From contig NZ_JAUJUJ010000016.1 of NCBI RefSeq assembly GCF_030711595.1, positions 1 through 54,034 on the forward strand: 54,034 nt of DNA, given 5' to 3'. Numbering within the stretch: position 1 is the stretch's first letter; the number at the start of each line of letters is the position of its first letter. The notes under the pieces were generated by a model. The model saw only the letters and a program-made list of their open reading frames with translations, was not told the DNA's origin and made no database searches. The translations under genes and the position numbers were made by a program. The DNA is from Stenotrophomonas sp. YIM B06876 (GTDB taxonomy: Bacteria > Pseudomonadota > Gammaproteobacteria > Xanthomonadales > Xanthomonadaceae). Positions 42,972-52,720 of the stretch are shown here, in pieces.

Positions 42972-43733
42972 GTGCGTATCGACGTGATCACGCTGTTTCC
43001 CGATTTCCTGGCGCAGTCCGCTGCGCTGGGAGTCGTCGGCCGGGCGCAGGAACGGGGGCTGCTCGAATTGCACGGCTGGAACCCGCGCGACTATGCGCAG
43101 GGCAACTACCGCCGGGTCGATGACCGTCCGTTTGGCGGTGGTCCCGGCATGGTCATGCTGATCGAGCCGCTGCAGGCCACCTTGCAGGCCGTGCGTGCGG
43201 CCGATCCGCAGCCGGCGCCGCTGATCTACCTCAGCCCGCAGGGGCGGCCGCTGACCCAGGCACGGGTGCGCGAGCTGGCGGCGCTGCCACGGATGGTCCT
43301 GCTGTGCGGGCGCTACGAGGGTGTGGACGAGCGTTTCCTGGCGGCCGAGGTGGATGAGGAGATTTCCATCGGCGATTACGTGCTGTCCGGCGGCGAGCTG
43401 GGCGCGGCGGTGATTGTCGATGCGGTGACGCGGCTGCAGGAGGGGGCGTTGAATGACGCCGAATCGGCGGTGCAGGACAGTTTCGAGGGCGATGGCCTGC
43501 TGGATTGCCCACATTTCAGCCAGCCCTCCAGCCATGTGCTGGGGGACGTGCCGGAGGTGCTGCGCTCGGGCAACCATGCCGCGATCGCGCGCTGGCGCCG
43601 GCAGCAGTCGCTGCTGCGCACCTGGCTGCGGCGGCCCGATCTGCTGGACCGGGCGGCGCTGGCGCCGGCCGACCGCACGTTGCTGGAACAGGCGCTGCGC
43701 GCCGCAGCGGACGACATCGTCAGCCAGCCCTAG
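42972..43733 (+). CDS. trmD: tRNA (guanine-N1)-methyltransferase
   Basis: This 253-residue SPOUT enzyme makes m1G37 with S-adenosylmethionine. It starts at [23 protein letters not shown]. It has [31 protein letters not shown], the knot [14 protein letters not shown] and [17 protein letters not shown], and the C-terminal domain. Start codon GTG is common for this gene in relatives. Confidence 0.96.
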   Translation: MRIDVITLFPDFLAQSAALGVVGRAQERGLLELHGWNPRDYAQGNYRRVDDRPFGGGPGMVMLIEPLQATLQAVRAADPQPAPLIYLSPQGRPLTQARVRELAALPRMVLLCGRYEGVDERFLAAEVDEEISIGDYVLSGGELGAAVIVDAVTRLQEGALNDAESAVQDSFEGDGLLDCPHFSQPSSHVLGDVPEVLRSGNHAAIARWRRQQSLLRTWLRRPDLLDRAALAPADRTLLEQALRAAADDIVSQP

Positions 43734-43889
43734 CGCCGGAGGGGTTTCCTCCGTTAGAATGCGCAGTTCCCGTGCGGCCTATTGTTGGCTGGCGTGGGCG
43801 AAAAACAACAATCGTGCAGCACAATCCGCTGACTGCATCAGTCCCAGTTGTCGAATGACACACCCACCCGAACACAATCGGTGCCCACC

Positions 43890-44297
43890 ATGAGCAAGCT
43901 CAACAAAACCATTCTGGCTGACTTCGAAGCCGCCCAGATCCAGCGCGAACTGCCGGTATTCGGCCAGGGCGACACCATCGTCGTCAACGTCAAGGTGAAG
44001 GAAGGCAATCGCGAGCGCGTCCAGGCCTACGAGGGCGTGGTGATCGGCACCAAGAACGCCGGCCTGAACTCCGCCTTCACCGTGCGCAAGATTTCGCACG
44101 GCTACGGCGTCGAGCGCGTGTTCCAGACCCACAGCGCCGTCATCGACTCGGTCGAAGTGAAGCGCCGCGGCAAGGTTCGCGCCGGCAAGCTGTACTACCT
44201 GCGTGGCCTGGAAGGCAAGAAGGCGCGCATCAAGGAAGACCTGGCCGGCAACGCCCGCGCCAAGGCCGCTCGCCAGGCAGCCGCTGCTGCCGAGTAA
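43890..44297 (+). CDS. rplS: 50S ribosomal protein L19
   Basis: This 135-residue protein starts [20 protein letters not shown] and contains [20 protein letters not shown] and [20 protein letters not shown], with an Ala-rich C-terminal extension. It follows trmD after 156 bases with a TAGAAT -10-like element at 43755, so it may also have its own promoter. A terminator follows. Confidence 0.96.
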   Translation: MSKLNKTILADFEAAQIQRELPVFGQGDTIVVNVKVKEGNRERVQAYEGVVIGTKNAGLNSAFTVRKISHGYGVERVFQTHSAVIDSVEVKRRGKVRAGKLYYLRGLEGKKARIKEDLAGNARAKAARQAAAAAE

Positions 44298-44325
44298 TAC
44301 CGGCAACCCCGTGTTGTTGTCGCAG

Positions 44326-44350
44326 AGGCCACCTCCGGGTGGCCTTTTGC
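44326..44350 (+). terminator. Terminator after rplS
   Basis: AGGCCACC / GGTGGCCT with a TCCG loop, followed by TTTTGCG. Confidence 0.88.
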
Positions 44351-44479
44351 GTTTGGGCTGTCGTATGTCCAGTCACCACTGTGCCTCGTGCAAAGAACGG
44401 CGGGCGTTACCGGCGTTGGTGCGGGCTGCTGGTGAAGCGCGTCTGCGCAGGTGGCCCGTGCGATGACGGGCCGCAGCAC

Positions 44480-45976
44480 TCAGCGCGGTGGCTGCTCCGG
44501 CGCAAGTTCTGCCAGCAGATCCGGATCGGCCACCGGTGACGGCGGCATCGCCGGAACTTCGGATGGGGTGGCCACTTCCATGGCCGCCGGGGAGAGCATC
44601 CTGGCCTCGCGCCAGTTGCCCCAGCGGTAGTACGCCAGCGACAGCAGCATCGCGCAGGCCGCGCTGACCGGGAAGCTCCACCACACCGCATCGGCGCCGA
44701 AACGCGGCTGCAGCAGTTCGGCAAACGGGATCCGGATGCCCCACAGCGATACCGCCAGGATCAGCAGCGGCGGCATCACCGCGCCAGTGGCGCGCACCAC
44801 GCCGGAGACCACGAAGTTCACCCCGAAGAACAGGAACGACCACACCGCGATATGGTTGAGGTGGCGGGCCACCTCCAGCGCCGGGCTGCCACCGGGCAGG
44901 AACAGCGCCAGCGTCCAGCGGTCAAGCAGGATCAGCGGTGCGATCAGGGTGCCGGTCAGCAGGAAGTTGTAGATCACGCCGCTGCGGGCGGTGCCGGCCA
45001 CGTGGTCCCAGCGGGCGGCGCCCACGTTCTGCGCCGCCATCGCCGAGCACGCCGCGCCAATGGCCATCGCCGGCATCTGCACATAGGTCCACAGCTGCAG
45101 GGAAGCGCCGTAGGCGGCCGCGGTGGCGGTGCCGTAGCCGTTGACCATGCTCATCATCATGATCATCGACAGCGAGATCAGCACCATCTGCAGGCCCATC
45201 GGTACGCCTTTGACCACCAGCGCCCGCAGGATGACCGGATCGATCCTGAACAGCATGGCGTTGCGGCGGCCCAGCCACAGCATGTGCCGCCTGCGACGCA
45301 TGTGGAACAGCAGCGCGGCCAGCGCCAGCGCCTGGGCGATCAGCGTGGCCCAGGCCGCGCCGGCGATCCCCAGTTCCGGAAACGGACCGAGGCCGAAGAT
45401 CAGCAATGGATTGATGCCGATATCCAGCAGCACCGACAGCAGCAGGAAGCGGAACGGCGTGCGTGCATCGCCGGCGCCGCGCAGTGCCGCGGTGAGGAAG
45501 GCGAAGGCGTACAGCAGCGGCATCGCCAGGAAGATCACCCGCAGGTAGGCATCGGCCAGCGGCAGCGCCTCGGCCGGGGTGCCCATCGCCGCCAGCAGCG
45601 GGCGTGACAGCCACCAGCCGGCGATGGCGATCAGCACCGACAGGCCGACGAAAAACGTGGCGCTGGTCCCCATCACCTTGCGCGCCTGGCCGAGGTCGTT
45701 GCGGCCGATCGCCTGGCCGATCAGGATGGTGGCGGCCATGCCGATGCCGAACACCGAGCCGATCAGGAAGAACATGATGTTGTTGGCGTTGGCTGTCGCC
45801 GTCAGCGCGTTTTCGCCGAGGAACTTGCCGACCCAGATGGCATTGACCGAACCGTTGAGCGACTGGGCGATATTGCCGGCCAGAATGGGCAGTGCGAACA
45901 GCAGCAGGCTGGGGCCGATGGGGCCTTCGGTCAGGGAGCGTACGGGGCGGTTTTTCGACATGGATGCAACGGTCAT
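44480..45976 (-). CDS. MATE family multidrug/cation antiporter
   Basis: This 498-residue protein has about twelve membrane helices. The MATE repeats show LTEGPIGPSLLLFALPILAG, NIAQSLNGSVNAIWVGKFLG, LTATANANNIMFFLIGSVFG and, in the second half, GVPMGLQMVLISLSMIMMMS and VNGYGTATAAAYGASLQLWT. Such proteins expel drugs or metabolites with H+ or Na+. The ATG at 45976 is chosen; an ATG five codons on (MSKNRPVRSL) is also possible. The C-terminal 40 residues are Pro/Glu/Ala-rich. Confidence 0.9.
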   Translation of the reverse strand: MTVASMSKNRPVRSLTEGPIGPSLLLFALPILAGNIAQSLNGSVNAIWVGKFLGENALTATANANNIMFFLIGSVFGIGMAATILIGQAIGRNDLGQARKVMGTSATFFVGLSVLIAIAGWWLSRPLLAAMGTPAEALPLADAYLRVIFLAMPLLYAFAFLTAALRGAGDARTPFRFLLLSVLLDIGINPLLIFGLGPFPELGIAGAAWATLIAQALALAALLFHMRRRRHMLWLGRRNAMLFRIDPVILRALVVKGVPMGLQMVLISLSMIMMMSMVNGYGTATAAAYGASLQLWTYVQMPAMAIGAACSAMAAQNVGAARWDHVAGTARSGVIYNFLLTGTLIAPLILLDRWTLALFLPGGSPALEVARHLNHIAVWSFLFFGVNFVVSGVVRATGAVMPPLLILAVSLWGIRIPFAELLQPRFGADAVWWSFPVSAACAMLLSLAYYRWGNWREARMLSPAAMEVATPSEVPAMPPSPVADPDLLAELAPEQPPR

Positions 45977-46068
45977 ACTCGGGGCAGGCACACTAGCATC
46001 CTGCGGGTGATGGCCCCGAGGGCGGGTATGCATCCGCTGATGATCCAACCGGAGACCTTTGCGGCACG

Positions 46069-46476
46069 ATGAACCTGGACGCAGCAGTGGCAGCAGATAT
46101 CCGCCTCGACGTGTGGCTGTGGGCCGCGCGTTTCTTCAAGACCCGCAGCCTGGCCAAGCAGGCGGTGGAAACCGGCAAGGTGGACGTGGGCGGGCAACGC
46201 CCCAAGCCCTCGCGCTTGATCCGCATCGGCGATGCGTTGCGCGTGCATCGCGGCGAGGAAATATTCGAGATCAGCGTGCGCGGACTGAGCGCCACCCGCG
46301 GACCGGCCCCGGTGGCGCAGGCGCTGTACGAGGAAAGCGAGGCGTCCCGACGTGCCCGCGAGGAGCTGCGGCAACGCCGCGCCGCCGCGCACAACGGGTA
46401 CCAGGCGCCGGAGCACAAACCCGATAAACGCGCGCGCCGGCTGATCCGCGCCTTGGGCGATATCGACGCGTTGTAG
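46069..46476 (+). CDS. hslR: S4-domain RNA-binding heat-shock protein 15-like (HslR)
   Basis: This 135-residue protein has an S4 RNA-binding domain: RLDVWLWAARFFKTRSLAKQ, then KVDVGGQRPKPSRLIRIGDA and IFEISVRGLSATRGPAPVAQ. The basic C-terminal tail (RRAREELRQRRAAAHNGYQA, then KPDKRARRLIRALG) is typical of Hsp15, which frees stalled 50S subunits with nascent chains. It is divergent from the MATE gene with a 92-base gap. Confidence 0.88.
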   Translation: MNLDAAVAADIRLDVWLWAARFFKTRSLAKQAVETGKVDVGGQRPKPSRLIRIGDALRVHRGEEIFEISVRGLSATRGPAPVAQALYEESEASRRAREELRQRRAAAHNGYQAPEHKPDKRARRLIRALGDIDAL

Positions 46477-46700
46477 TCCGCGCAAAGGGATGGTTCCCGG
46501 TGGGCAGGATTTGCCTTTCCCTGACTGCAGGGGGGCCAGGGAGGGCCGCGCTGCGGGCACAGGCCCGGGCAGTCTTGCCGGGCGCGCCCGCCCCCCCTTT
46601 GGATACCTTCTTCCGAGGGAGTTGAACCGCACAGCCCAAGCGCCGCGTCAAGAAAATCGCCACCGCGAGGATGGCGGGTTGCCGTGTCCAAGAGCGCTGT

Positions 46701-47318
46701 TCAGCGCTTGCCGCTGCCCAGCAGGCCGCTGCCGAGCCTGATCAGATCGCTGGCCCCGAACCGGCCATCGCCGTCCTGGTCCATCACCTTGCCCAGCAGG
46801 CTGCCGCCGATCCCGCCGTGCCGGGTAACCGCCTGTTTTTCCTGGCCGAGCATCCGGCCCAGCTCGCTGGCGTTGGCCTGACCGCCGCTGCTGATGCGCT
46901 GGGCGATGAAGGCCATCACGACCGGCGCGAGGATCTTCAGCAACTGGCTGGAATGGTCCGTACTCAAGCCGGTCGCCTGCGCCAGTCCGGCTTCGGCGCG
47001 TGGCTGGCTGCCGCCGAAGATGTGGCCGAGGATGCCGGCACCATCGGTCTGGGGTGAGCCACGGGCGCCAGCCAGCACCGAATCCAGTACGCTGCCGATA
47101 TCCAGCCCGCCATGGTTGTTCTGCAAGGCATCCAGCAGGGCCTGTGCCCCCTGCGGCTGCGCGGTGTTGCTGCCCAGCGCGCCCATCAGCAGCGGCAACG
47201 CGGCACTGACCGCGCCGGCGGCCTGTGCCGGCTCGATGCCGAGCTGCCGGGAGACCTGCTGCAACGGGGCGCCCTGGAGGTGGGCAAGCAGTTGTCCGGT
47301 GAGGGAAGCGGTGTTCAT
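46701..47318 (-). CDS. DUF937 family protein with C-terminal EF-hand-like loop
   Basis: This 205-residue protein starts MNTASLTGQLLAHLQGAPLQ, with GAGGA 8 bases upstream. DUF937 features are QQVSRQLGIEPAQAAGAVSA, ALPLLMGALGSNT, DIGSVLDSVLAG and ILGHIFGG, then LLKILAPVVMAFIAQR. The C-terminus adds GKVMDQDGDGRFGASDLIRL, in which DQDGDGRFGASD looks like a calcium-binding loop. No signal peptide is visible. Function is unknown; relatives of the YidB type are small cytoplasmic or stress-linked proteins. Confidence 0.82.
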   Translation of the reverse strand: MNTASLTGQLLAHLQGAPLQQVSRQLGIEPAQAAGAVSAALPLLMGALGSNTAQPQGAQALLDALQNNHGGLDIGSVLDSVLAGARGSPQTDGAGILGHIFGGSQPRAEAGLAQATGLSTDHSSQLLKILAPVVMAFIAQRISSGGQANASELGRMLGQEKQAVTRHGGIGGSLLGKVMDQDGDGRFGASDLIRLGSGLLGSGKR

Positions 47319-47464
47319 GGAGGCGGTCCTCATCGGACGATCAGGGGGAAAGGCAGACGTCATGCTAGCGCCGATCAAAGCGTCGCGGCGTGGCGGTGGA
47401 CTGGAATACAGGCCCGGAGCCTGCCGCTTCGCAGTAATACCGCTGTCGCCGGGACGGCGTGGGG

Positions 47465-48976
47465 TTACTCGTCGCCGAGGCTGTTGGGTGACTGTTCGGC
47501 GGCGAAGGCGCCCAGCTTGCGCAGCGCTGCCTCCACGCCTGCACCGTAGGCCGGGTCGGCCTTGCTGCAGTTGTCGACGTGGCGCTGCTTGATGAAGTCC
47601 GGCGCATCGCCCATGGCACGGGCGGTGTTGTCGAACAAGGCCTGTTGCTGGGCCGGGCTCATCAGCCGGAACAGGTCGCCGGGCTGCTTGTAGTAGTTGG
47701 CATCGTCGTCGCGGAAGTTCCACCAGTCCGCATCACCGCTGATCTTCAGCGGCGGTTCGCGGAACTGCGGCTGCTCCTGCCACTGGTGGAAGCTGTTGGG
47801 TTCGTAGTGGGGCAGGCTGCCGTAGTTGCCGTCCATGCGCCCCTGGCCGTCGCGGTGGTTGCTGTGCACCGGGCAGCGCGCGGCGTTGACCGGGATCTGG
47901 TGGTAGTTGACGCCCAGGCGGTAGCGCTGCGCGTCGGCGTAGTTGAACAGCCGCGCCTGCAGCATCTTGTCCGGCGACGCGCTGATGCCGGGCACCAGAT
48001 TGCCCGGGGCGAAGGCGCTCTGCTCGACGTCGGCGAAGAAGTTCTCCGGATTGCGGTTGAGCTCGAATTCGCCGACCTCGATCAGCGGGTAGTCGGCCTT
48101 CGGCCACACCTTGGTCAGGTCGAACGGGTGGTAGGGCACCTTTTCCGCATCGGTCTCGGGCATGACCTGGATGTACATCTTCCATTTCGGGAAGTCGCCG
48201 CGTTCGATGGCCTGGTACAGGTCACGCTGGTGGCTTTCGCGGTCGTTGCCGATGATTTCGGTTGCCTCGGCATCGGTCAGGTTCCTGATGCCCTGCTGGG
48301 TGCGGAAGTGGAACTTCACCCAGTAGCGTTCGCCCTGAGCGTTCCAGAAACTGTAGGTGTGCGAGCCGAAGCCGTGCATGTGGCGGTAGCTGGCCGGGAT
48401 GCCCCGGTCGCTCATGACGATGGTGACCTGGTGCAGCGCCTCGGGCAGCAGTGTCCACCAGTCCCAGTTGTTGGTGGCCGAGCGCAGGTTGGTGTGCGGG
48501 TCGCGCTTGACCGCCTTGTTGAGGTCGGGGAACTTGCGCGGGTCGCGGATGAAGAACACCGGGGTGTTGTTGCCCACCATGTCCCAGTTGCCTTCCTCGG
48601 TGTAGAACTTCAGCGCGAAGCCGCGGATGTCGCGCTCGGCATCGGCCGCGCCGCGCTCGCCGGCCACGGTGGTGAAGCGGGCGAACATCTCGGTCTGCTT
48701 GCCGACCGCGCTGAAGATCTTCGCGCGGGTGTACCTGCTGATGTCGTGGGTGACGGTGAAGGTGCCGAACGCGCCGGACCCCTTGGCGTGCATGCGCCGC
48801 TCGGGGATCACCTCGCGCACGAAGTTGGCGAGCTTCTCGTTGAGCCATACGTCCTGTGACAGCAGCGGGCCGCGCGGACCGGCGGTCAGGCTGTTCTGGT
48901 TGTCCGGCACCGGAGCACCGAACTGGGTGGTCAGATGGGTCACGGGACACTTGTTGCTGTCGGACGGCTTGCTCAT
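47465..48976 (-). CDS. Haem catalase (monofunctional, small subunit type)
   Basis: This 503-residue catalase breaks hydrogen peroxide into water and oxygen. The active site His is in [14 protein letters not shown], the distal Asn in [14 protein letters not shown], and the haem-ligating Tyr in [16 protein letters not shown]. The length is that of the small-subunit (about 500 residue) clade; there is no flavodoxin-like C-terminal domain. A katA/katB-type symbol would fit but cannot be chosen without comparison. The upstream region has a sigma-70 promoter and an OxyR-like site. Confidence 0.96.
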   Translation of the reverse strand: MSKPSDSNKCPVTHLTTQFGAPVPDNQNSLTAGPRGPLLSQDVWLNEKLANFVREVIPERRMHAKGSGAFGTFTVTHDISRYTRAKIFSAVGKQTEMFARFTTVAGERGAADAERDIRGFALKFYTEEGNWDMVGNNTPVFFIRDPRKFPDLNKAVKRDPHTNLRSATNNWDWWTLLPEALHQVTIVMSDRGIPASYRHMHGFGSHTYSFWNAQGERYWVKFHFRTQQGIRNLTDAEATEIIGNDRESHQRDLYQAIERGDFPKWKMYIQVMPETDAEKVPYHPFDLTKVWPKADYPLIEVGEFELNRNPENFFADVEQSAFAPGNLVPGISASPDKMLQARLFNYADAQRYRLGVNYHQIPVNAARCPVHSNHRDGQGRMDGNYGSLPHYEPNSFHQWQEQPQFREPPLKISGDADWWNFRDDDANYYKQPGDLFRLMSPAQQQALFDNTARAMGDAPDFIKQRHVDNCSKADPAYGAGVEAALRKLGAFAAEQSPNSLGDE

Positions 48977-49038
48977 GGGCGGATTCCTTGCGGGTTGGCC
49001 AACAGCGCTCTGGCGTACTGCCAGAGGCCGGCCGAGCT

Positions 49039-49068
49039 ACTGTAGGCGTCGCAATTTCAAAAAGACAA
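49039..49068 (-). promoter_or_regulatory. Probable promoter of the catalase gene
   Basis: On the minus strand TTGTCT (49068-49063) and TACAGT (49044-49039) are 18 bases apart, about 63 bases upstream of the start. Confidence 0.6.
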
Positions 49069-49089
49069 TCGAACAGGCCGCCGGTATCG

Positions 49090-49104
49090 ATAGGGGCCGG
49101 CTAT
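49090..49104. promoter_or_regulatory. OxyR-like site upstream of the catalase promoter
   Basis: ATAG-N7-CTAT (perfect ends, 49090-49104) matches one half of the OxyR consensus. On the minus strand the next expected tetrads read GGCG and CGAT, so only the last is near the consensus. It sits just upstream of the proposed -35, where an activator would bind. Confidence 0.5.
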
Positions 49105-49218
49105 CGGTCGGCAGCCATGATCGTGAGCATTGTCCAAGCCGCGCACGGTTGACAGGAGCGCTGCCCGCGATCCTTCCTTGCCCGCCTGCCCTTGGGAGAG
49201 GCGGCAGGGCGGCGCGGA

Positions 49219-51840
49219 TCAGACCAGGGCTTTGAGCCGGTACAGGGCTTCCAGTGCCTGCTTGGGAGTCAGCTCGTCCGGGTCGATGGCCTGCAGCGCT
49301 TCCGCCGCGGCGGAGGGGGCGGGCGTGAACAGTCCGAATTGCTGCGGTGCATCCAGTGCCTGCGGGGCCATGGCCGCGGCGTGACTTTCCCCGCCGCGCT
49401 GTTCCAGTTCGGCCAGGCGGCGCCGCGCCTGGGCCACCGTCGACCTGGGCAGGCCGGCCAGCGCGGCCACCTGCAGGCCGAAACTGCGGTTGGCCGGGCC
49501 GTCCTTGACCGCGTGCATGAACACCAGCGCTTCGCCGCCGCTCTTGTCGGTGTGTTCCACCGCATCCAGATGCACGTTGGCGATGCCGCTGGCGCCGCCC
49601 TCGAAGCTTTCGTCGGCCAGTGCGGTCAGCTCGAAGTAGTGGGTGGCAAACAGCGTGTAGCAGCGGTTCTGGTAGGCCAGATGCCGCGCGACCGCGTCGG
49701 CCAGCGCCAGGCCGTCGTAGGTGGAGGTGCCGCGCCCGATCTCGTCCATCAGCACCAGCGAGTGCGCGCTGGCGTGGTGCAGGATGTAGCTGGTCTCGGC
49801 CATTTCCACCATGAAGGTGGACTGGCCCCTGGCCAGGTCGTCGCCGGCGCCGATGCGGGTCAGGATGCGGTCGATCGGACCGATCAGCGCGCGCCGGGCC
49901 GGCACGAAACTGCCGATATGCGCCAGCAGCACGATCAGCGCGTTCTGGCGCATGTAGGTGGATTTGCCGCCCATGTTCGGCCCGGTGATCACCAGCATGC
50001 GCCGGTCCGGATGCAGGTCCAGGTCATTGGGCTCGAACGGCTGCTCGCGCACCGCTTCGACCACCGGGTGGCGGCCGCGCTCGATCCGCAGGCAGGGCTC
50101 TTCCCGCAGTTCCGGCTGGGCCCAGTCCAGCGCCTGCGCGCGTTCGGCGAACCCGGCCAGCACGTCCAGCTCGCTGAGTGCGGCGGCGCAGCGCTTGAGC
50201 GGTTCCAGATGTTCGGCCAGGGTGTCGAGCAGGCCTTCGTACAGCAGCTTCTCGCGCGACAGCGAGCGCTCGCGCGCCGACAGCACCTTGTCCTCGAAAT
50301 TCTTCAGCTCTTCGGTGATGTAGCGCTCGGCGTTGGTCAGGGTCTGGCGGCGGGTGTAATGCACCGGCGCCTTGTCGGCCTGGCCCTTGCTGATCTCGAT
50401 GTAATAGCCGTGCACGCGGTTGTAGCCGACCTTGAGCGTGGCGATGCCGCTGCTGGCGCGCTCGCGCTGTTCCAGATCGATCAGGAACTGGTCGGCGTGG
50501 GTCGAGAGCCGGCGCAGCTCGTCGAGTTCTTCATCGAAGCCTTCGGCAATCACGCCACCATCGCTCAATTTGAGCGGCGGCTGCTCGGCAATCGCCCGTG
50601 CCAGCAGCGCGGCGCTGCCGTCATGCGAGCCCAGTTCGGCGCGCAGCGCACCCAGCCGCGGCGAATCCAGCGGCGCCAGTATCCGGGCAATCGCCGGCAG
50701 CAGGCCGAGGCCATCGCGCAGGGTGGAAAAGTCCCGCGGCCGCGCCGAGCGCAGCGCCATCCGGGTGAGGATGCGTTCGATATCGCCGAGGGCGCGGAAG
50801 GATTCGCGCAGATTAGCGTCGGCACCCTGGTCGATCAGCGTGGCCACCGCGTGGTGGCGCTGCACCAGTACCTCGCGCAGCCGCAGCGGCCGGTGCAGCC
50901 AGCGCCGCAGCAGGCGTCCGCCCATCGGGCTGATGGTGCTGTCGAGCACGCCCAGCAGGGTGTTGCGGGTGTCGCCATCCACGCGCGTATCCAGCTCCAG
51001 ATGGCGGCGGGTGGCAGCGTTCATGGCAATGGCTTCGCTGGCCACTTCCATTGAAATCGAGGTCAGGTGTGGCAGACGCTGCTTCTGGGTTTCCTCGACA
51101 TAGCCGAGCAGCGCGCCGGCGGCGGCCGTGGCGCGACGGCCTTTACCGGATTTGTCGTCGTCGAGGCCGAAGGCGCTCAGGTCGTGCAGCTTGAAGAAGT
51201 TCAACAGCTGGCGGCGGCCGCTGTCGGCGTCGAACAGCCACGGCGCGCGGCGGCGCACGCCGCTGCGGTGCCTGAGGAATTCCGGCCAGTCCTCCTCGTC
51301 CGGGACCAGCAGTTCGGCCGGTTCCAGCCGCGCCAGTTCGGCTTCCAGCGCATCCTCCGAATCGACCTCGTTGACCAGGAAGCGGCCGCCGGCCAGATCG
51401 GCCCAGGCCAGGCCGTAACCGGCCTTGTTGCGCGCGATCGCCATCAGCAGCGTGTCGCGGCGTTCGTCCAGCAGGGCCTCATCGGTGACGGTGCCTGGAG
51501 TGACCACGCGCACCACCTTGCGTTCGACCAGCCCCTTGGCCAGCGCCGGATCACCGATCTGCTCGCAGATCGCCACCGATTCGCCCAGTGCCACCAGCCG
51601 CGCCAGATAGCCCTCAAACGAATGCACCGGCACCCCGGCCATCGGAATCGGCGCACCGCCGGAACTGCCACGCTGGGTCAGGGTGATGTCGAGCAGCCGC
51701 GCGGCCTTGCGCGCATCGTCATAGAACAGCTCGTAGAAATCGCCCATGCGGAAAAACAGCAGCAGGTCCGGATAGCCGGACTTGGCGGCAAAGAACTGCT
51801 TCATCAGCGGGGTGTGTTCAGCGGGCTTTTCTTTGGACAT
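49219..51840 (-). CDS. mutS: DNA mismatch repair protein MutS
   Basis: This 873-residue ATPase recognises mismatches. The mismatch-binding domain has [15 protein letters not shown] with the Phe-x-Glu wedge. The ATPase has Walker [15 protein letters not shown] and [32 protein letters not shown] and ATHYFELT. Near the end, [10 protein letters not shown] resembles a beta-clamp-binding motif, and [18 protein letters not shown] is the tetramer helix. The ATG at 51840 ([20 protein letters not shown]) is preferred to a TTG four codons upstream. Confidence 0.97.
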   Translation of the reverse strand: MSKEKPAEHTPLMKQFFAAKSGYPDLLLFFRMGDFYELFYDDARKAARLLDITLTQRGSSGGAPIPMAGVPVHSFEGYLARLVALGESVAICEQIGDPALAKGLVERKVVRVVTPGTVTDEALLDERRDTLLMAIARNKAGYGLAWADLAGGRFLVNEVDSEDALEAELARLEPAELLVPDEEDWPEFLRHRSGVRRRAPWLFDADSGRRQLLNFFKLHDLSAFGLDDDKSGKGRRATAAAGALLGYVEETQKQRLPHLTSISMEVASEAIAMNAATRRHLELDTRVDGDTRNTLLGVLDSTISPMGGRLLRRWLHRPLRLREVLVQRHHAVATLIDQGADANLRESFRALGDIERILTRMALRSARPRDFSTLRDGLGLLPAIARILAPLDSPRLGALRAELGSHDGSAALLARAIAEQPPLKLSDGGVIAEGFDEELDELRRLSTHADQFLIDLEQRERASSGIATLKVGYNRVHGYYIEISKGQADKAPVHYTRRQTLTNAERYITEELKNFEDKVLSARERSLSREKLLYEGLLDTLAEHLEPLKRCAAALSELDVLAGFAERAQALDWAQPELREEPCLRIERGRHPVVEAVREQPFEPNDLDLHPDRRMLVITGPNMGGKSTYMRQNALIVLLAHIGSFVPARRALIGPIDRILTRIGAGDDLARGQSTFMVEMAETSYILHHASAHSLVLMDEIGRGTSTYDGLALADAVARHLAYQNRCYTLFATHYFELTALADESFEGGASGIANVHLDAVEHTDKSGGEALVFMHAVKDGPANRSFGLQVAALAGLPRSTVAQARRRLAELEQRGGESHAAAMAPQALDAPQQFGLFTPAPSAAAEALQAIDPDELTPKQALEALYRLKALV

Positions 51841-51965
51841 GGGGCTCGGCAATCAGGATGCCCGCCGGCCGCGGCGCATGGCCGCAGGGAACGGGCGGAA
51901 ACAGGGGGCGACCATGGTACCCGCAGCGCTGCACCGTGTTCTGTCCGGCAGCGGGCGGATGCGCT

Positions 51966-52628
51966 TCAGCGCAGCGGCGGGCTGCCGGCGATCGTGCGCG
52001 CGCCGGTGATGATCATGCGCAGCATCTTGGTCAGCTGCGCGATCAGTTCTGGATCTTTTTCCGGCGGTTGGTCCACCGCGGTGGCGCCCATGGCGAACAC
52101 CAGGCGGGTGATGGCCTTGGATGCCAAGGCAGGCTCGTACAGGCGGGCGCCATCGGCCGCGGCCAGGCGCACCAGGTCCACGCATAATTCGTCTTCGAAA
52201 TAATTCAGCTCGCGGTCGACCGCGCGCTTGAATGCATCCGAGCCGGCGGTGCCCTCGCGCAACAGCACGTGCAGCAGTTTGTCGTCGGCGCGCAGCTGCT
52301 CGATGAAGGTTTCCACCGACAGCTGGATCACGCTGCGGTCGGACGACGCCGCGCGCTGGCGGGCCTGGCCGATGATGGTGCGCAGCGAGCGCCCGGCCAG
52401 ATCGATCAGCGCCACGGTCAGTTCGTCCATGTCGCGGAACTGGCGGTAGAACGAGTTGGGAGCGATGCCGGCCTCGCGCGCCACCTCGCGCAGGCTCAGG
52501 GTGGAGACGCTGCGGTGCGGGCCGATCAGGGACAACGCCGCAGCCAGCAGGTCGTCACGCGAAATCGAGGCTTTGCGCGTCGGATGCGCATCATCGGTGG
52601 CCAACAGGGGCGGATCGGGGAAGGTCAT
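51966..52628 (-). CDS. TetR family regulator, FabR/DesT-like (unsaturated fatty acid control)
   Basis: This 220-residue regulator has an N-terminal helix-turn-helix STLSLREVAREAGIAPNSFY and RQFRDMDELTVALIDLAGRS, which is very close to the FabR/DesT subgroup. These proteins sense unsaturated versus saturated acyl-CoA and repress desaturase or fab genes. The gene is divergent from a reductase-desaturase operon, the arrangement of Pseudomonas desT-desCB. A palindrome between them is the likely operator. Confidence 0.85.
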   Translation of the reverse strand: MTFPDPPLLATDDAHPTRKASISRDDLLAAALSLIGPHRSVSTLSLREVAREAGIAPNSFYRQFRDMDELTVALIDLAGRSLRTIIGQARQRAASSDRSVIQLSVETFIEQLRADDKLLHVLLREGTAGSDAFKRAVDRELNYFEDELCVDLVRLAAADGARLYEPALASKAITRLVFAMGATAVDQPPEKDPELIAQLTKMLRMIITGARTIAGSPPLR

Positions 52629-52654
52629 CGGGGGCCGGGCGGTGAAGTGCCTGA

Positions 52655-52660
52655 ATCATA
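52655..52660 (-). promoter_or_regulatory. Probable -10 element of the TetR gene
   Basis: TATGAT on the minus strand (52660-52655), 27 bases upstream of the start. A -35 at 17 bases would fall inside the palindrome at 52674-52689. Confidence 0.45.
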
Positions 52661-52673
52661 GCCGGTCCCGCCG

Positions 52674-52689
52674 GTATACATCTGTATAC
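52674..52689. promoter_or_regulatory. Operator-like palindrome between the TetR gene and the desaturase operon
   Basis: GTATACATCTGTATAC has perfect 7-base arms around TC. It overlaps the expected -35 regions of both divergent promoters. Additional CGTAT repeats follow at 52695-52712. Confidence 0.65.
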
Positions 52690-52708
52690 ACACTCGTATG
52701 CTCGTCCG

Positions 52709-52714
52709 TATAGT
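52709..52714 (+). promoter_or_regulatory. -10-like TATAGT of the reductase-desaturase operon
   Basis: TATAGT ends 6 bases before the ATG at 52721, so transcription would begin at or near the A of the start codon, giving a leaderless mRNA. No -35 of good quality is seen. Confidence 0.4.
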
Positions 52715-52720
52715 GGCGTC

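Noticed and set aside
43737..43753. CGGAGG / CCTCCG hairpin between trmD and rplS
   Set aside because: Short stem without a T run. It could be a leader structure of rplS, but there is too little to support a call.
46477..46700. GC-rich gap after the Hsp15-like gene
   Set aside because: G and C runs are present, but no convincing gene, RNA or terminator could be made out.
46693..46708. AGCGCTG-TT-CAGCGCT hairpin at the end of the DUF937 gene
   Set aside because: The stem is perfect but overlaps the stop codon and is not followed by a T run on the gene's strand, so it is not called a terminator.
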